64,000 nt of DNA from Yamagishiella unicocca. Lineage: Eukaryota; Chlorophyta; Chlorophyceae; Chlamydomonadales; Volvocaceae. The DNA lies in NCBI GenBank assembly GCA_003116995.1, contig BDSL01000100.1, forward strand, positions 331,647-395,646, written 5' to 3'. The notes below the pieces were generated by a model. It was not told the DNA's origin. It was given only the letters and a program-made list of their open reading frames with translations, and searched no databases. Shown here piece by piece: positions 1-11,807 of this stretch. Made by a program: the position numbers and the translations under genes. Each line of letters opens with the position of its first letter. Within the stretch, counting starts at the first letter, position 1.

Positions 1-3000
1 GGCGGCACAGTACGGCCTCAAGGTCACACTGAAATCGTGGCTGGACAAAGCCGCCACAAATACCATCACCTTCGCCAAAACGGCAGCCGGTAGTTCCGTG
101 CCAGCTGTGCAGGTGGTGGGGCCGCCAGTGCAGAGCTTCCGACTTTCCTCCGGTGTACGGACGTCTGCAAAGGCGGGCCAACTTTGTACAGGTACGTGTG
201 TTGGCATGCAAGCATCGTGCACCCTCATGTACGTACGTGCGTGTACTATGTATTAATGGTGCATGCCGATGGAGGGAGATGTGCGCACATCGGATGCCGT
301 CCAGGTGGCAATGAGTGGTGATGGACAGATGGAAAGACATGGATGGGCACAACAATGTCGTACGTGCAATTTCCGTGCAGTCCCATCATCATCATCATAT
401 ACGAAGTCGTAACGGAGCCCTTACCATCATCATGGATTGCATGTGCTCCCGCCGTACTGCTCCCAACCCACGCTCTCGCTCCCACCCGCAGGCCAGTCAT
501 TGGTGTGGCTGTGGACGTCTCCATCCTGGTTCGGCATGCCTGCAGACGGCTTGGCAGTGCAGCAGCTGTACCTGCCGGCACCTGTGCCAGCGCTTCATGG
601 CCAGAGCATCACGCTGCTCGTCAATGCCTCTTTCGCTGACGGTAGGGTGGCCGTGGCGTTCTGGAGGCGTTGGCATCTTTGCAGCGTAGACGTGGCGTAT
701 TGCCATGTATGGAAGGGTCAGGGACCGAGGGGCGTGCAGCAATGATGCCTCCTGGGCAAGCAGTGATGGCTGCTGTACACATTAGTTTGTGGGTTTGTTC
801 CCATGTTGTTGCGTCCCGCATTCCATCTGTTGTTGTACCGTAGTACATCTTTTGAAATAAGAGTGCGATAGCGCAGGCGCATTCCACCACTTGAGTTGGT
901 GCCTGACGCCTGTTCTATAAGGCATCATTCGCATAAATGAGAAGTTATGAGGCATGAACGAACTACGGCTTCTGTTCACATACAAAGTACGAAAATGAAT
1001 ATCAAATACGGAGACTTTCAACGTGAAATGAGCTTGAAAGTCGGAAATTGCGATTGAAGCTGAAGTGAAAAGATACATACTGAAGCCTACATACGCGTCG
1101 TATCCTGCCGAGCCGTCGCACGCTTAGTATGGTACTGACAACGCCTATAACATGTTCAACGTATCCCGCAATGCAGTGTAACCTTTCCAAACTGGTAACG
1201 ACTGTTCGGTTAGGCTTGATTTTGCGCTGTTTGGGAGATGAGCGGTGACGCCATGACCGACGTGACGCCAATGATCATCGTGACGTGTATTTCTCCGCTA
1301 TCAGGACTACTGGGCAACTTTCATTGCTTATGACCCTACATATTCCCTCGGAGGGACGACGGCCATCATATTGTGGACTTAAGGCATAGTATATATGAAC
1401 GCGTTTAAGCAAACCCGTGCTCGATATGCTTCAATAACAATATCAAACCTCGCCTCCTCAGGTGCGACGGGATCCAACAGCGTGATGCTGACAGCTGTCG
1501 GCGGGGTGCCTTCTGCCAAGCTGACCGGACCCGCTGGCGACGTTCCAGATGACTCCAACCTGGTTTTCGACGCCACTGCCTCCTTCGATCCCGATGCTAC
1601 CAGAAAGCTGCAGAAGCTGAGCTACAATTGGGCATGCAGGTGTGATCCCTGAATGGCGGGAAAGGGTCGGCGGGTTCATTGCATTGTGGCCAGTTTGTTC
1701 CTCGCTGCCAGGCAGAGAACTATCCCGATGATGGGCCCCCCAACCCCTTAACCCTGAACACCTCCAGGCGCGAGGATTACCCCGCTCCTTGCTTCACGGG
1801 GTCGGACACTGGCGATGACACGACCACCCCGGGGGTGTGGACGGTGTCGCCCAGCCTGCTGACGCTGGGCAAGATGCACACCATCATAGTCACGGTGTCA
1901 AAGGAAGTGTCACGGGGCGCAACACCCCTTAATGCCACTGCCTCGGTCACTTTCCGACCGCGATCCACGCAAGTGCCCTTCCCCCGTGGCAAGCTGTCAC
2001 GGCAGTGCAGTGCTGCGGCCTGCGCCTCGCCACACAGCACTGACAGCAGCCTGACGGTGCTGCTGGTGGTCGGGCCGGACTACAGGTAGGCTAAGTGCGT
2101 GTGCGTTGACTTACCTGTTGATGTTTTGCGGATAACTGTTTGGTACTTTGGGGTCGCAAAGCTGGTGATGTCCCACCCACTGGGCCTGACCGGGCCTGGT
2201 GGTGCTTCTGCTTGTGCATGCCCGGTTAGTTCATGTGTCTGTGCATGTGTGCCACTGCCACTGCCTGCGACACTGGGCATGCCCAAAAGTGGTGCGCTCA
2301 TGGCGAGTATGGTTGGGCAGGGAATGTGATGTGTCTGTGCAGCTCTGTGTACCTGGTGTGTTGCTTGGGCAAAGTAGCCCGCCGCATGGATTATGTGTTG
2401 GCTGCCGGAGTAAGTAAGCCTTCTGAAGCTGCAGTGTTTTTGCCGGTGCACCCTTATGCAACCCATCCTACCCACAGCAATGCCGCCGTCACATGGTCCA
2501 GCGATGAAGTCCCAGGTGTAAGCAACTTGGTCGCTGTTAGCGCTGCCAACGACGCCAACACACCCAAAGGCACCCACATCATCACCATCGCGGCAGCAGA
2601 CCTTCCCACCAACCAGCCATCCGTCACCATTACTTCCAGCATGCTGCTCAACGGCTTGGACGGTGCTGCCATCATCACCGTGCTGCTCAACTCGGCTCCC
2701 AGATGCACCCTGGATGTCTCCAATCCGTCGGCTTGCCTCAAGGTGGACCTGGTGTCGGACACTTTTCCCACCGCTGTTGCGTCCATTCGCGCCCTGGGCT
2801 GGTCGGATGCCCAGGACTCAGAGCTGATGTATGAATTCGGGCTGCAGTTTACCCAGCAGGGCAGCAGTGTGTACCTGCCACAGCAGCTCGGGATGGTGTC
2901 TTCAGCAACGCTGGTGGGGCTGGCGGAGGGCGAAATCACGCTGTACGGCTGCGCCATCGACAGCCAGGGGGCTCGATCCTGCGCAGTCATGGTCACGACC

Positions 3001-5980
3001 ATCAAGCCGCCGCCAGCAGACTTTGATGCGGCATCCGTGCTAGAAACCCTGGACGTCGCGGCATTGGCGGCGGTGAGTGATAATTGGGACCTGGACCTTG
3101 GATCCTGCCACATATTCGGGATGTTGTGTGTAGGCAGCTGGCTGCGTGTGTGACTGCCACATCAGCGCTGATCTGCAAGGTCGGGTAGTTCCACGTGGTG
3201 TATATGCAGTCGCTCGTGTGGTGCAACCCACCCTATTTGTGATATGTGTTTGGTAGGTATGAAAGCCGCTGACATTCGAGACACAAAGCTAAACGGGAAA
3301 CGTGTCTATTTGCCATCCCCATTGCGACTGCTGATGTCCCACCCCACACCCACCCACCCACCCACTACCCGGGTGGACGCATGCAGGCGAACGACCAGCG
3401 TGCTCTGCTCCAAGCAGCGCTGCAGGTGTCGCTGCTGACGTCATACATCTCTGCGTCCGCTAGCAGCGGTTCAGGTGGCAACGGCGTCTCATCAAAGGCA
3501 TCAGACGACTCCAGCTCAGCGGCGGAGCTGGCCTCCAGCCAGAGCGAGCAGCTCATCACCGCCATCCTGGCCACCACTAACCTGGGCGACTCACAGCAGG
3601 TAGGTGGCAGGGTTTGCCGGGCTTGCACCTATCCCGATAGCGACTCACCCACCATGGGTCTTGGCGCAAAAGGCGCTGCACCCAACAAGCGTAGCACCCT
3701 CATGTGACTATTGCACAGTGCGTTACGTAATGTATTGGCTAGCTGGCTGGGTGCTGTATGTATCCCGCCTGCCTCCTGCTAACCTTACTTTCGTTTAACC
3801 AGCCATCGGCTAATCCCACGCCGCCACCTACCTTCCTGCCACCTTGCTCATGTTCCATCATCTTTCCTCTCTTGCAGGTCCAGCTGGCACTTTCCTCGAT
3901 TACCACCGTCGTGAGGAGTGCATCGGGGTTGCTCACCGATGCCACCAAGGAAACGGTCTTGCAGACCGCCGCCACCATCCTCCAGGCGGCGATCGACTCT
4001 GACTCAGTTGACAGCGACTTCGCCACACAGATCTGCACCTTACTGGCGGCATCATCGCAAAGCAGCAGCACCGCAGCCAGCAGCAGTGGTGTGCAGCGCT
4101 TGCGTGCAGAGGCAGCCAGCGCCAGCAGCGCCAGCGCCCTGCAGTGGCTGCAGAAAACCTTATCGATCACCGCCCAGCTGTCGGCGGCGCTGGGGAAGCG
4201 GGCAGTGCCGGGTGGCGACTATATCATGGCAGGTGCCGACGGTGCATTCACGTCGGCTTCAGCTCTAGTGGTGTCTGGAAGCGGCAGCTCAGCTTCCTCC
4301 TCGCTGATCATGCGTTCTGGACAGGGTGCGAAGACGTCAGCAGCATCAGCGAAGCGGGAAGTGGGATCGGGCGGCCACAGGCTTGTGCTGCAGGACCCCC
4401 AGGGCCAGAACCTGCTGGCGGTAGTGCGCGCGACGTCCAGCCGAAAGCTGCTGTCCTCACCACCGCCCGCCTCTCCATCAGCAACCATCGCCGAAGTGTC
4501 ACTCGTGCTGGCAGGTGATGCCGCCTCTAACGCCTCCAGCTACAGCGTGGGGCTGTCGTACATTTCAAGTGCGGCGGTGCCGCTGCCATTGGCACTGGGC
4601 AGCACCCTGCCCTCGACCATCACCCTGCGTGGTGGTATAGCGAGTGTCACATGGGCCGCTGTCAGCACCGATGCTGCCACCTCGCCTCCCTCCATGGACG
4701 GTGTCAGCAGCTACCTGACCATTAAAATCCCCGCTCCCGCGTATGACACCTCCAAGCTGACCACGTGCGCACTGTACGACGCGACGGCCAACACCATCAC
4801 TGGCTCCCTCCAAGGCCTTCAGGCCGGCAGCGCACCGGCGACCTTCGTGTCATATGATACCGCAACAGGGCTTGTCTCTTGCCGTGCTACAGTCACGGGC
4901 GCGTATGTCGTGGCACAGCAGCCGATGCTATCTGCTGCAGTTCCACCGCCGCCTCCACCAACCATTGCGTTCCCTGGAGGTGGGGAGGTGTCCACCATAC
5001 CGGATAATCAGCCAGTAGTTGGAGGTGGCACGGGGCAGACTCCGGGCATTGTGTCAACACCCAGCAGTGCAAGTCCTGCTGTTGGGTTCACTGAGTCTGC
5101 GAGCATCAGCTCGGGCTCTGGCTCAGCAGGTGAGGCCACAGCATCATCTGGTGAGCGCGATCACGGCTCAGTTGCTGTGGGCGCCATCGTGGGGGGTGTG
5201 GTTGGTGGTGTTGTAGCACTCCTCATCGTGCTGGCGGCGGTGCTGTTTGTGGTGCGGAGGAGGAAGAAGCAGGTCGCGACAACGCCTTTGGAGTCTGAGC
5301 TTCATCCCGACCAGCAGCAAGATGGCGATGTCCGACTGGGCCAACCCGCATCCATGACACGGCCAGTGTGGCTGGAGAACCCTGCTGCGCTGGAGGTAGT
5401 TGAGGAGGGTAACGAATCGGCAAGCCCCTCTCCAATGGCGACCAGGGGTCGCACTACTGTCGACCCCATTGTCTCCCAGCAGCCACAGCAGCTGTCGCAG
5501 GAGCTGCAGCCCCGTCCACTGCAACCACTGCTACCACGAATGCAGACTCCGCAGCCACCACAGCAGCCGCTCATGCAGCAGCAGCTGTCGCAGCAGCTGC
5601 AGCAGCAGGGCTCCGTGGAGAACCTGTCCGGCACTGCTGCCACTGATGGTGCCCCGAACAACCTCCCGGCCGAGCGTGTGGTGTCGCTAGTCTCCCCCCG
5701 GGGCGGGGACAGCAACAGGCGTCTCGAGCACCAGATCAGCCTGCCGCACACGCCCCGGGGTGAAGATGATGATTCGGAGGATCCGCGCCATAGGTTGGCT
5801 TGGGAGAATGTTGACGACGTGGCCTATGCCCCAGGAGATACTCGAGTCAGGGAAATCTCCCAGGGGACGTCGCTAGTGAGGCGAGCGTCTTCAAACTTGG
5901 CTGCCACAGCGGCAGTTGGTGGAGGTCAGCCCCCTAGCCACGATCGAAGTCGCACACAGCTGCAATGGAGTGGGCTGTAA
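1..5980 (+). CDS. Gene A (3' part): REJ/GAIN-like type I membrane glycoprotein
   Basis: The 5' end lies before the window. Exons by GT-AG consensus and by alignment with genes B and C: <1-191, 492-641, 1462-1639, 1768-2085, 2478-3072, 3387-3599, 3878-5980 (TAA), giving 1248 visible residues. The first four exons and the 595-nt exon encode an REJ-like region: note [11 protein letters not shown] followed by LSYNWAC, and LNSAPRC followed by ALGWSDAQDSELMYEF. The last two exons encode a GAIN-like region ending in a degenerate GPS ([13 protein letters not shown], then CRATVTGAYVV). A Pro/Gly/Ser linker follows, then one transmembrane helix near visible residues 980-1007 (nt 5171-5260) with RRRKK behind it, and a ~240-residue Gln/Pro-rich tail containing HQISLPHTPRG and RRASSNLAAT. 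Exon lengths 178, 318 and 595 equal those of gene B. Likely a plasma-membrane surface receptor or adhesin. Family assignment is by motif only. Confidence 0.85.
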
Positions 5981-8900
5981 GGGCTATCAGCGCTGTTGCT
6001 TGCACGCCATTGCTGCTGTATGTGCATGGACACCCTGGACATCTGATGCCAGAATCTGGAGAGATGTATACGGTTCTGGGAACCGCAATCTGGCGGCTTT
6101 TTACTTGTGACCCGACGCTGTTAAGATGAGTTGTATGTATATCGCTGGGACACTGACGCCTCAGTTTACGCCGACGTGGCAGGTTTCATGGCCTTGCTCA
6201 CTAGTCCATGCATCTTTCCTTCCATCCTTCCTCCCTTCCATCCTTCCATCCGTCCTTCCTGGCGGCGCAATTACCTGCGCGCGCCCAGCATTACCTCCAA
6301 GCAACGTAGAGTACTGCCTCGCAATTGCGCTTAGCGTCACATTGCCCCCCTGCTCCGAGTGAGCATGATTGGTGAGATAGTGAGGCGAAGAAGCCCAGCG
6401 AGTGAGAGCCCCGGCAGGACGAAGCTGGCTGGTATGTACTTCGAGTTGCCATGTCTGGATGCCGTCAGTTGCACGATATCCTCGCAACAGCAGATGGTGC
6501 TTAAATTTGACGTCACTGGAGCGGATGTATGTGACGCCACCGACGTGTGTGTTTGTTAAGCAAGAGAGTATCATGGGCGGGGTAGATGCGTGCACAACCA
6601 TGCGTGTGTGCACGTGGTGCGTGGCCACTTCTGGGGTGGACCATCATGGTATCGTCTATCTGCAGTGCTTAGCGCACAATCGCTGCTGCACATTTCTTTA
6701 TTGCTTCTTTTGGTGCTGGCAGTGGCGTGATGCAATCAGCAGCTGGGGGGAGATGATGATTATGTGTGGGTGATGACACTTATGCGAATGCTGTATGAGT
6801 GCTTGCCTAATGCATGCATGCTGGTTGACTTAAGTACGTACTGGATGATCACCCTGGCTACCTCCACAGGGCAGAGATGTATGAGCAGCAGCTGGGTTGG
6901 TATATGTTACCGTCTTGCCATTCATGTCATAGCACGGGTTGTCCTTAGTTCGCAAACGCTGAAAGTCATTCACCGGAAGCCCCATGAGGAGAGTCGTGTG
7001 TGGAGAGTGCCACTAACCCCACAGACAGGCAGGCACGGAGAGATGGGTTTTGGGGATAATACCTAGGGCCGTGATGCGTTCAATCGTGAATGAGTTGAAT
7101 ATGCGCCATATAGGGTTTTATTAGGTGATTGATGAGCATTGACTTGCTTGGCGTACTGGATGGGTGCTGAACTGTGCCCAAATGTCTGGTACCCGAAGGA
7201 AGCTGACTTCGTTGGACGTACACTGTGCATGCGCGCCCCGCTCGAACCATTTGGTGCGCATTAGAGGCAATTTGGATGCCAACTCGAGTTGACATGCGTG
7301 GTTTTCAGCTAACGTAGGTACGTGTCGCGTGTATGGATGGATGGCTTGCCCATTATTGAAGTGATCTGCAGGATATCAATCCTGTCCCAGGCGCCTCCTT
7401 CCTTATCCTCGTAATAGTAGTAGAATGCGCCCTATGCTATGCAATCAATGTAAATAACAAACGTCCGTTGGGTATGTGACCATCTGACGTCAGCAGGGTG
7501 TGGCAGTGGTTACTACGTATTGACCCGGGCATCACAGACAGGCATTGCGCAACCTAGCCATCAACCCCAAACGAAGCCATACGCTGCTGCCTGCTAAGTA
7601 CCGTGCTACACCCCTGGGGGCTGGGACTAGCCCTGTTCACCCCAACTCTACAACGCTAGCTAGCCACGCACTCTCCATACGCCCCGCACTCCACACGCTA
7701 CGGCACCACCCTTAGCCCCCGAGCGATGTACGGCGGTCACCCCCGATGTACCGCGGTCACCGCTCCCCGCGCTCGTCTGTCAGACTGAGTCAGACAGCTC
7801 AGCCCGTCCGATCCCGTTACATCTCGATGAATTATGTAGGACAGGAGTAAACAATAGTTGGCGGCGGAGACAGGATTACCCTTTACACTTCCCGAATGCA
7901 TGTGGACTGCATAATCGTGGTCAATTGGAAGCCCAAATGCATTTTTGTGGCGTAAAAGACACCGCTAGGAGACGGACAGGATCCGCCTTCGCAGGTATTC
8001 CAGTTCATGTGTGAACATGTAAACACGATATATACAGATAATAACAGTTCTGAACTACGTTTTTAAACGCGAGTGTAATTCTTGGCGCACTGGCTGCGAC
8101 TGGCTGCCTGGCGTCGAGTGTCGGCGATTGGAGTGTACGAGCAGTAATGTTCGTAGTTTTCCTCCAACGCACAGACCGAGAAGAACCGTCGTTAGGTCGA
8201 CATGTCTTTAGTCATGGCGATACATTCTCACCACGCGCTACGGACAATGGTTGCGCAGATGCCGCCGCTGCTCGATCCAAATGACTGGAGTCGAAACGTT
8301 CTGCATGAGTTTCCTCAGGTTGCCCTTGCAACCATTTAGGAGTAGCGATTATCTAGATGCAATCCACGCAGATCCAGGCAGATCGTCAGAACATTTCCAC
8401 GTCACGATGAATAACGAAATGGTACTGAGTGTCACGCACGTGAATTGGACGAAGAAAACCCTGCTATGAAGAAGACACATACAGCGCGTCATTCGCATCA
8501 AGCTCCATCTGGCTCCGCCTTCCGTTACACATCCTCTAAATAACCTATTGCAGGACAGGTTGGCAGGACAAGCCACTCAGCAGCGTCAATACGGCTACGA
8601 TGAAATCGGTGACGCGTCCCTTTCATAATAGCATCACAGATGGGTAGGGCTTTGTTAAGAGTCGAAGGTGTGAGGAAAGAAACCCGGACCGTCGTTCTGA
8701 ACGCCAAGTAAGCAAGGCCTTCCTTGGAGGCAGGCACGGGTTCCGTCGGGCAAGCAAGCGCGCACATGCTGGCCGCTGGCACGCGAAACTAAGACAATAA
8801 CAATGACCTCTGGGCATTTAAGACCTGAAACTGCTGCAAAATATTTGGAGCTCGTCCTCGCTGAACCGGCATCCTCGGCGCACCTCAGTCTCGACGTCAG

Positions 8901-9435
8901 GTATGGTACACTAATATGGGTTCAATGTATGGCTCTGTTTTGTATGCAGAATAGAGAAGGTGTACAGGCGCATGCGAGCTACTCATTCCAGGGCGGATTA
9001 TTATTACGTACTCGGGGAGAAAGGGGCGGAACGACAACCTGTTGCGAAATCAGTTTCTTCTTCTATCGGTGCAATAAAAAATTGCTTGCATATGCATCAC
9101 AGAGGCCCGATTTCGGTTTTGTGCTTGCTTATCAACTACGTACACGCAGGTAAGTTTTACGAGCGCGCGCGCCGGCGTGTCATGCATGCATGCGTAGGCA
9201 TGCGTGGACCACGCAATAAAGCAAGGCCCGTTCCACCAGCGGTATGTATACCTGTTAAGAGGCTGCATTGGTGTGCATTGTATTCAGTTGAACAAAATGT
9301 TTGTACGACTTTTTAGGCTTCATCGGTCCCCATCCACGATCCAGCCCGCCGGGCCGCTGGTGCTCCCGCCGCCACCACAGACAGTATCACCAGCAGAAGT
9401 AGCACACCCGTCTGTCAGATGCCGCTTATCGTTAA

Positions 9436-9588
9436 GGAGAATGCGAGTATTACAAGGGAGCCAGAACGGCTACAAGCGCGGAAGCGCAACCAGGCTGGCC
9501 CGATGGCCAGGAGAATGCGAGCATTACAAGGGAGCCGCCAGAACGGCTACAAGCGCGGAAGCGCAACCAGGCGGGCCCGATGGGCCAG
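9436..9588 (+). repeat. 74-bp tandem duplication
   Basis: Two adjacent copies begin at 9436 and 9510, both starting GGAGAATGCGAG and containing AACGGCTACAAGCGCGGAAG. The second copy has a 3-bp insertion (GCC) and a few substitutions. The copies are Arg/Lys-rich in translation and the region ends in a stop at about 9685, but the 74-bp period breaks the frame, so I do not call a gene. Confidence 0.7.
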
Positions 9589-10514
9589 ACCACGACACAG
9601 ATCACTAGGCAAAAGAGTCCGCCCTCACCTGCCGGGAAGGGGCAAAAGCCGAAGGCAGCCAAACACGAGGACACGGAGAAGGAATAATTGATTTCCCCTA
9701 TCTACTCGTTCATCATCACCTATGTACATTCAAAATCGGCTGATCAGGCCGATCGATGGACTGACGGATGGACAGCAGGCTGCGGGATTAAAATAAACCT
9801 GCATCACCTACTCGTATCATGGTGGTGGTTTGGTATATTCCGCTGGCTGCTCCTCCCCCCTACATCAAAGCTTGCCTACAAGCGCAATGTCCTCAAGCCC
9901 GGGCCAACCCAGGACAAGAAGAGGGCCCATGCCAGGCCTGCCTCACCATACAACAACTGGGGCTAGCTGAACCCAGCAGACGCCCCAAAGAGCACAGGAA
10001 AGCCCCGAAAGGCACGATCGAAGACGCCACACTACCTGCCCGAACAGAAGCCTAGACGCAACAGCCCAAATGTTTTGTTGCTGCTGGGACGTTCAGCAGG
10101 ATACGATTTGATTCATCCATCGGCATCTCGGCTTGGCTCGACCGCTCGTGACATGATGTACGCACCTGACATGTATGAAGAAGTGTGGTTGCTTGTGTGT
10201 ATGATGTATGCGATTTATGTCACCAGATGGCTGCAGCAGGTTCGTTGCGACGAACAAAGCGTATGTTAGGAAGATAGCCCGGTTGTGTGGTATGATCAAG
10301 ACTGCTCATCACAATGCCGTACAAGTGAGGGCAGCCACGGTGGCTGCCCATAGCATTTTCAAGCACAAGCAGCCGGTTAGCATTTTCTTGCTTATGGCTG
10401 CGCCGCCTGTGTTGTGGCTACGTAGTCTGGACGACTAAGCTCTCGGCTGTGCGGGACTACAACTCCGAAGCACTGTAAGGTCGGACTGGTGAAGTGTTCC
10501 AAACCCCTACATGT

Positions 10515-10535
10515 TGCATGCATGCATGCATGCAT
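10515..10535 (+). repeat. (TGCA)n microsatellite
   Basis: Five consecutive TGCA units form a self-complementary tract. Shorter TGCATGCA runs occur elsewhere in the window (near 9183, 12160 and 30285), so this is a genome-wide habit rather than a specific site. Confidence 0.85.
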
Positions 10536-11807
10536 GGCTCTATCTACCTCGCTCCCTTGCTCATGGTCAGGAACCTACGCATTGTAATACAATCATCTTT
10601 GGGAGGATGCATAGAATTGCGGTACATAAGTACGGGCTTAAGGTCAAAATGCAGCAGAAGCACGGTACGCAGGTGCATGTGCCCCACCCACGCAGCCCGC
10701 CGCATCGCATTCCGGGGTGTTGTGGAGGTGTGGAGGTGTGCTGCTGCTGCTGTCTTACCTTTCGGGAGTCTTGTTGACGTTGGGCGGGTTGCATGTGGCC
10801 ACGCACCGTGCAGGCTAGGGGAGACATCAGCTCTCCCGATTGGGAGCCAGCAGCCACACATATTGCTTGCATGCATACATCGTATATATGCACGCATGTA
10901 GGTGCTGTTCCCTCTATCTAAGCTCTTTGTTGCGAGGCGTCTGTATAGTTTGCCCATGAGGAGCCGTTGGGCGGCGGGTTTCCGTGCTGCTTAAGCGTTC
11001 TATCTCCTGCAGTGTCAGGCGACGCGCCCGATGCATGGTTAGTTGCATGGTTGCAAGTCGTGTGTATCCGGCTGGATACACGCACACGACGGAAGACGCG
11101 CATTAATCATCAATTTCGTGAATGAAAGCAATGCATTCATATAAAGCGGTCAGCAGTATATACCGTATGAATAATGTAGCAACCTTCCACAGGCTCAACA
11201 AACATTATGGGCGCGCTAGCTATAGCTACGTACGTATGTAGCCGGCAGCAGCTAGCCCGCCGCCTTGGAAAGACAGTCGCTAGGGAATCATAGTATGCAT
11301 GATAACCTAACTAGCTTACGATTGCCTTGTTCCCATGCAACGAAAGCCTCCACAACGGGTCGTATTTGATTGGAGCGGACGCCTAAACAAGCAATTAACC
11401 TGCTCTCCCTCTGGACGCCTCCGGCGCCCTACCCACCCTGGAGTGATCACAGATATGGAGCGATTTTGACATGTCCGCAAATATAGTTAGTGTTCGCACG
11501 ACGAAAGCATTCGCTGGCTTATTGTATTGTAATATGCATGACCGCTCACTGCGTGCCACATAAGGTCAGCATTATTTTCACCTGAGCACACGCGTATACG
11601 GACGAAGCGGAACTGTATCACACAGCGCGGAGCTTGCCAAGTTGAGGTAAGCATACGTTGAATATATAGCAATGACACAATTTGTGGACCCGCCAGGCTA
11701 ATCGGACGCGCGCAATGGAAACGCAGTGTTCGGACACCTGAACCGACACTGTGGTAATCGCCTGACATAGTTTCACAAGATGCTCCAGCCGTAAACGGCC
11801 TTGCAAG

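Larger units (their letters stand above)
5981..11807. other. Intergenic region between genes A and B
   Basis: No gene can be supported. There is no conserved reading frame with splice consensus; short frames are scattered over both strands. It holds a tandem duplication at 9436-9588, a TGCA microsatellite at 10515-10535, and a two-copy short repeat near 7725-7765 (GATGTAC[G/C]GCGGTCACC). A frame at 8803-8899 ending in a GTATGG donor-like site could be an isolated exon, but nothing downstream joins to it convincingly. Confidence 0.5.

Noticed and set aside
8803..8899. First exon of a new gene
   Set aside because: The frame ends at a donor-like site, but I found no following exon of matching phase and no recognisable protein.
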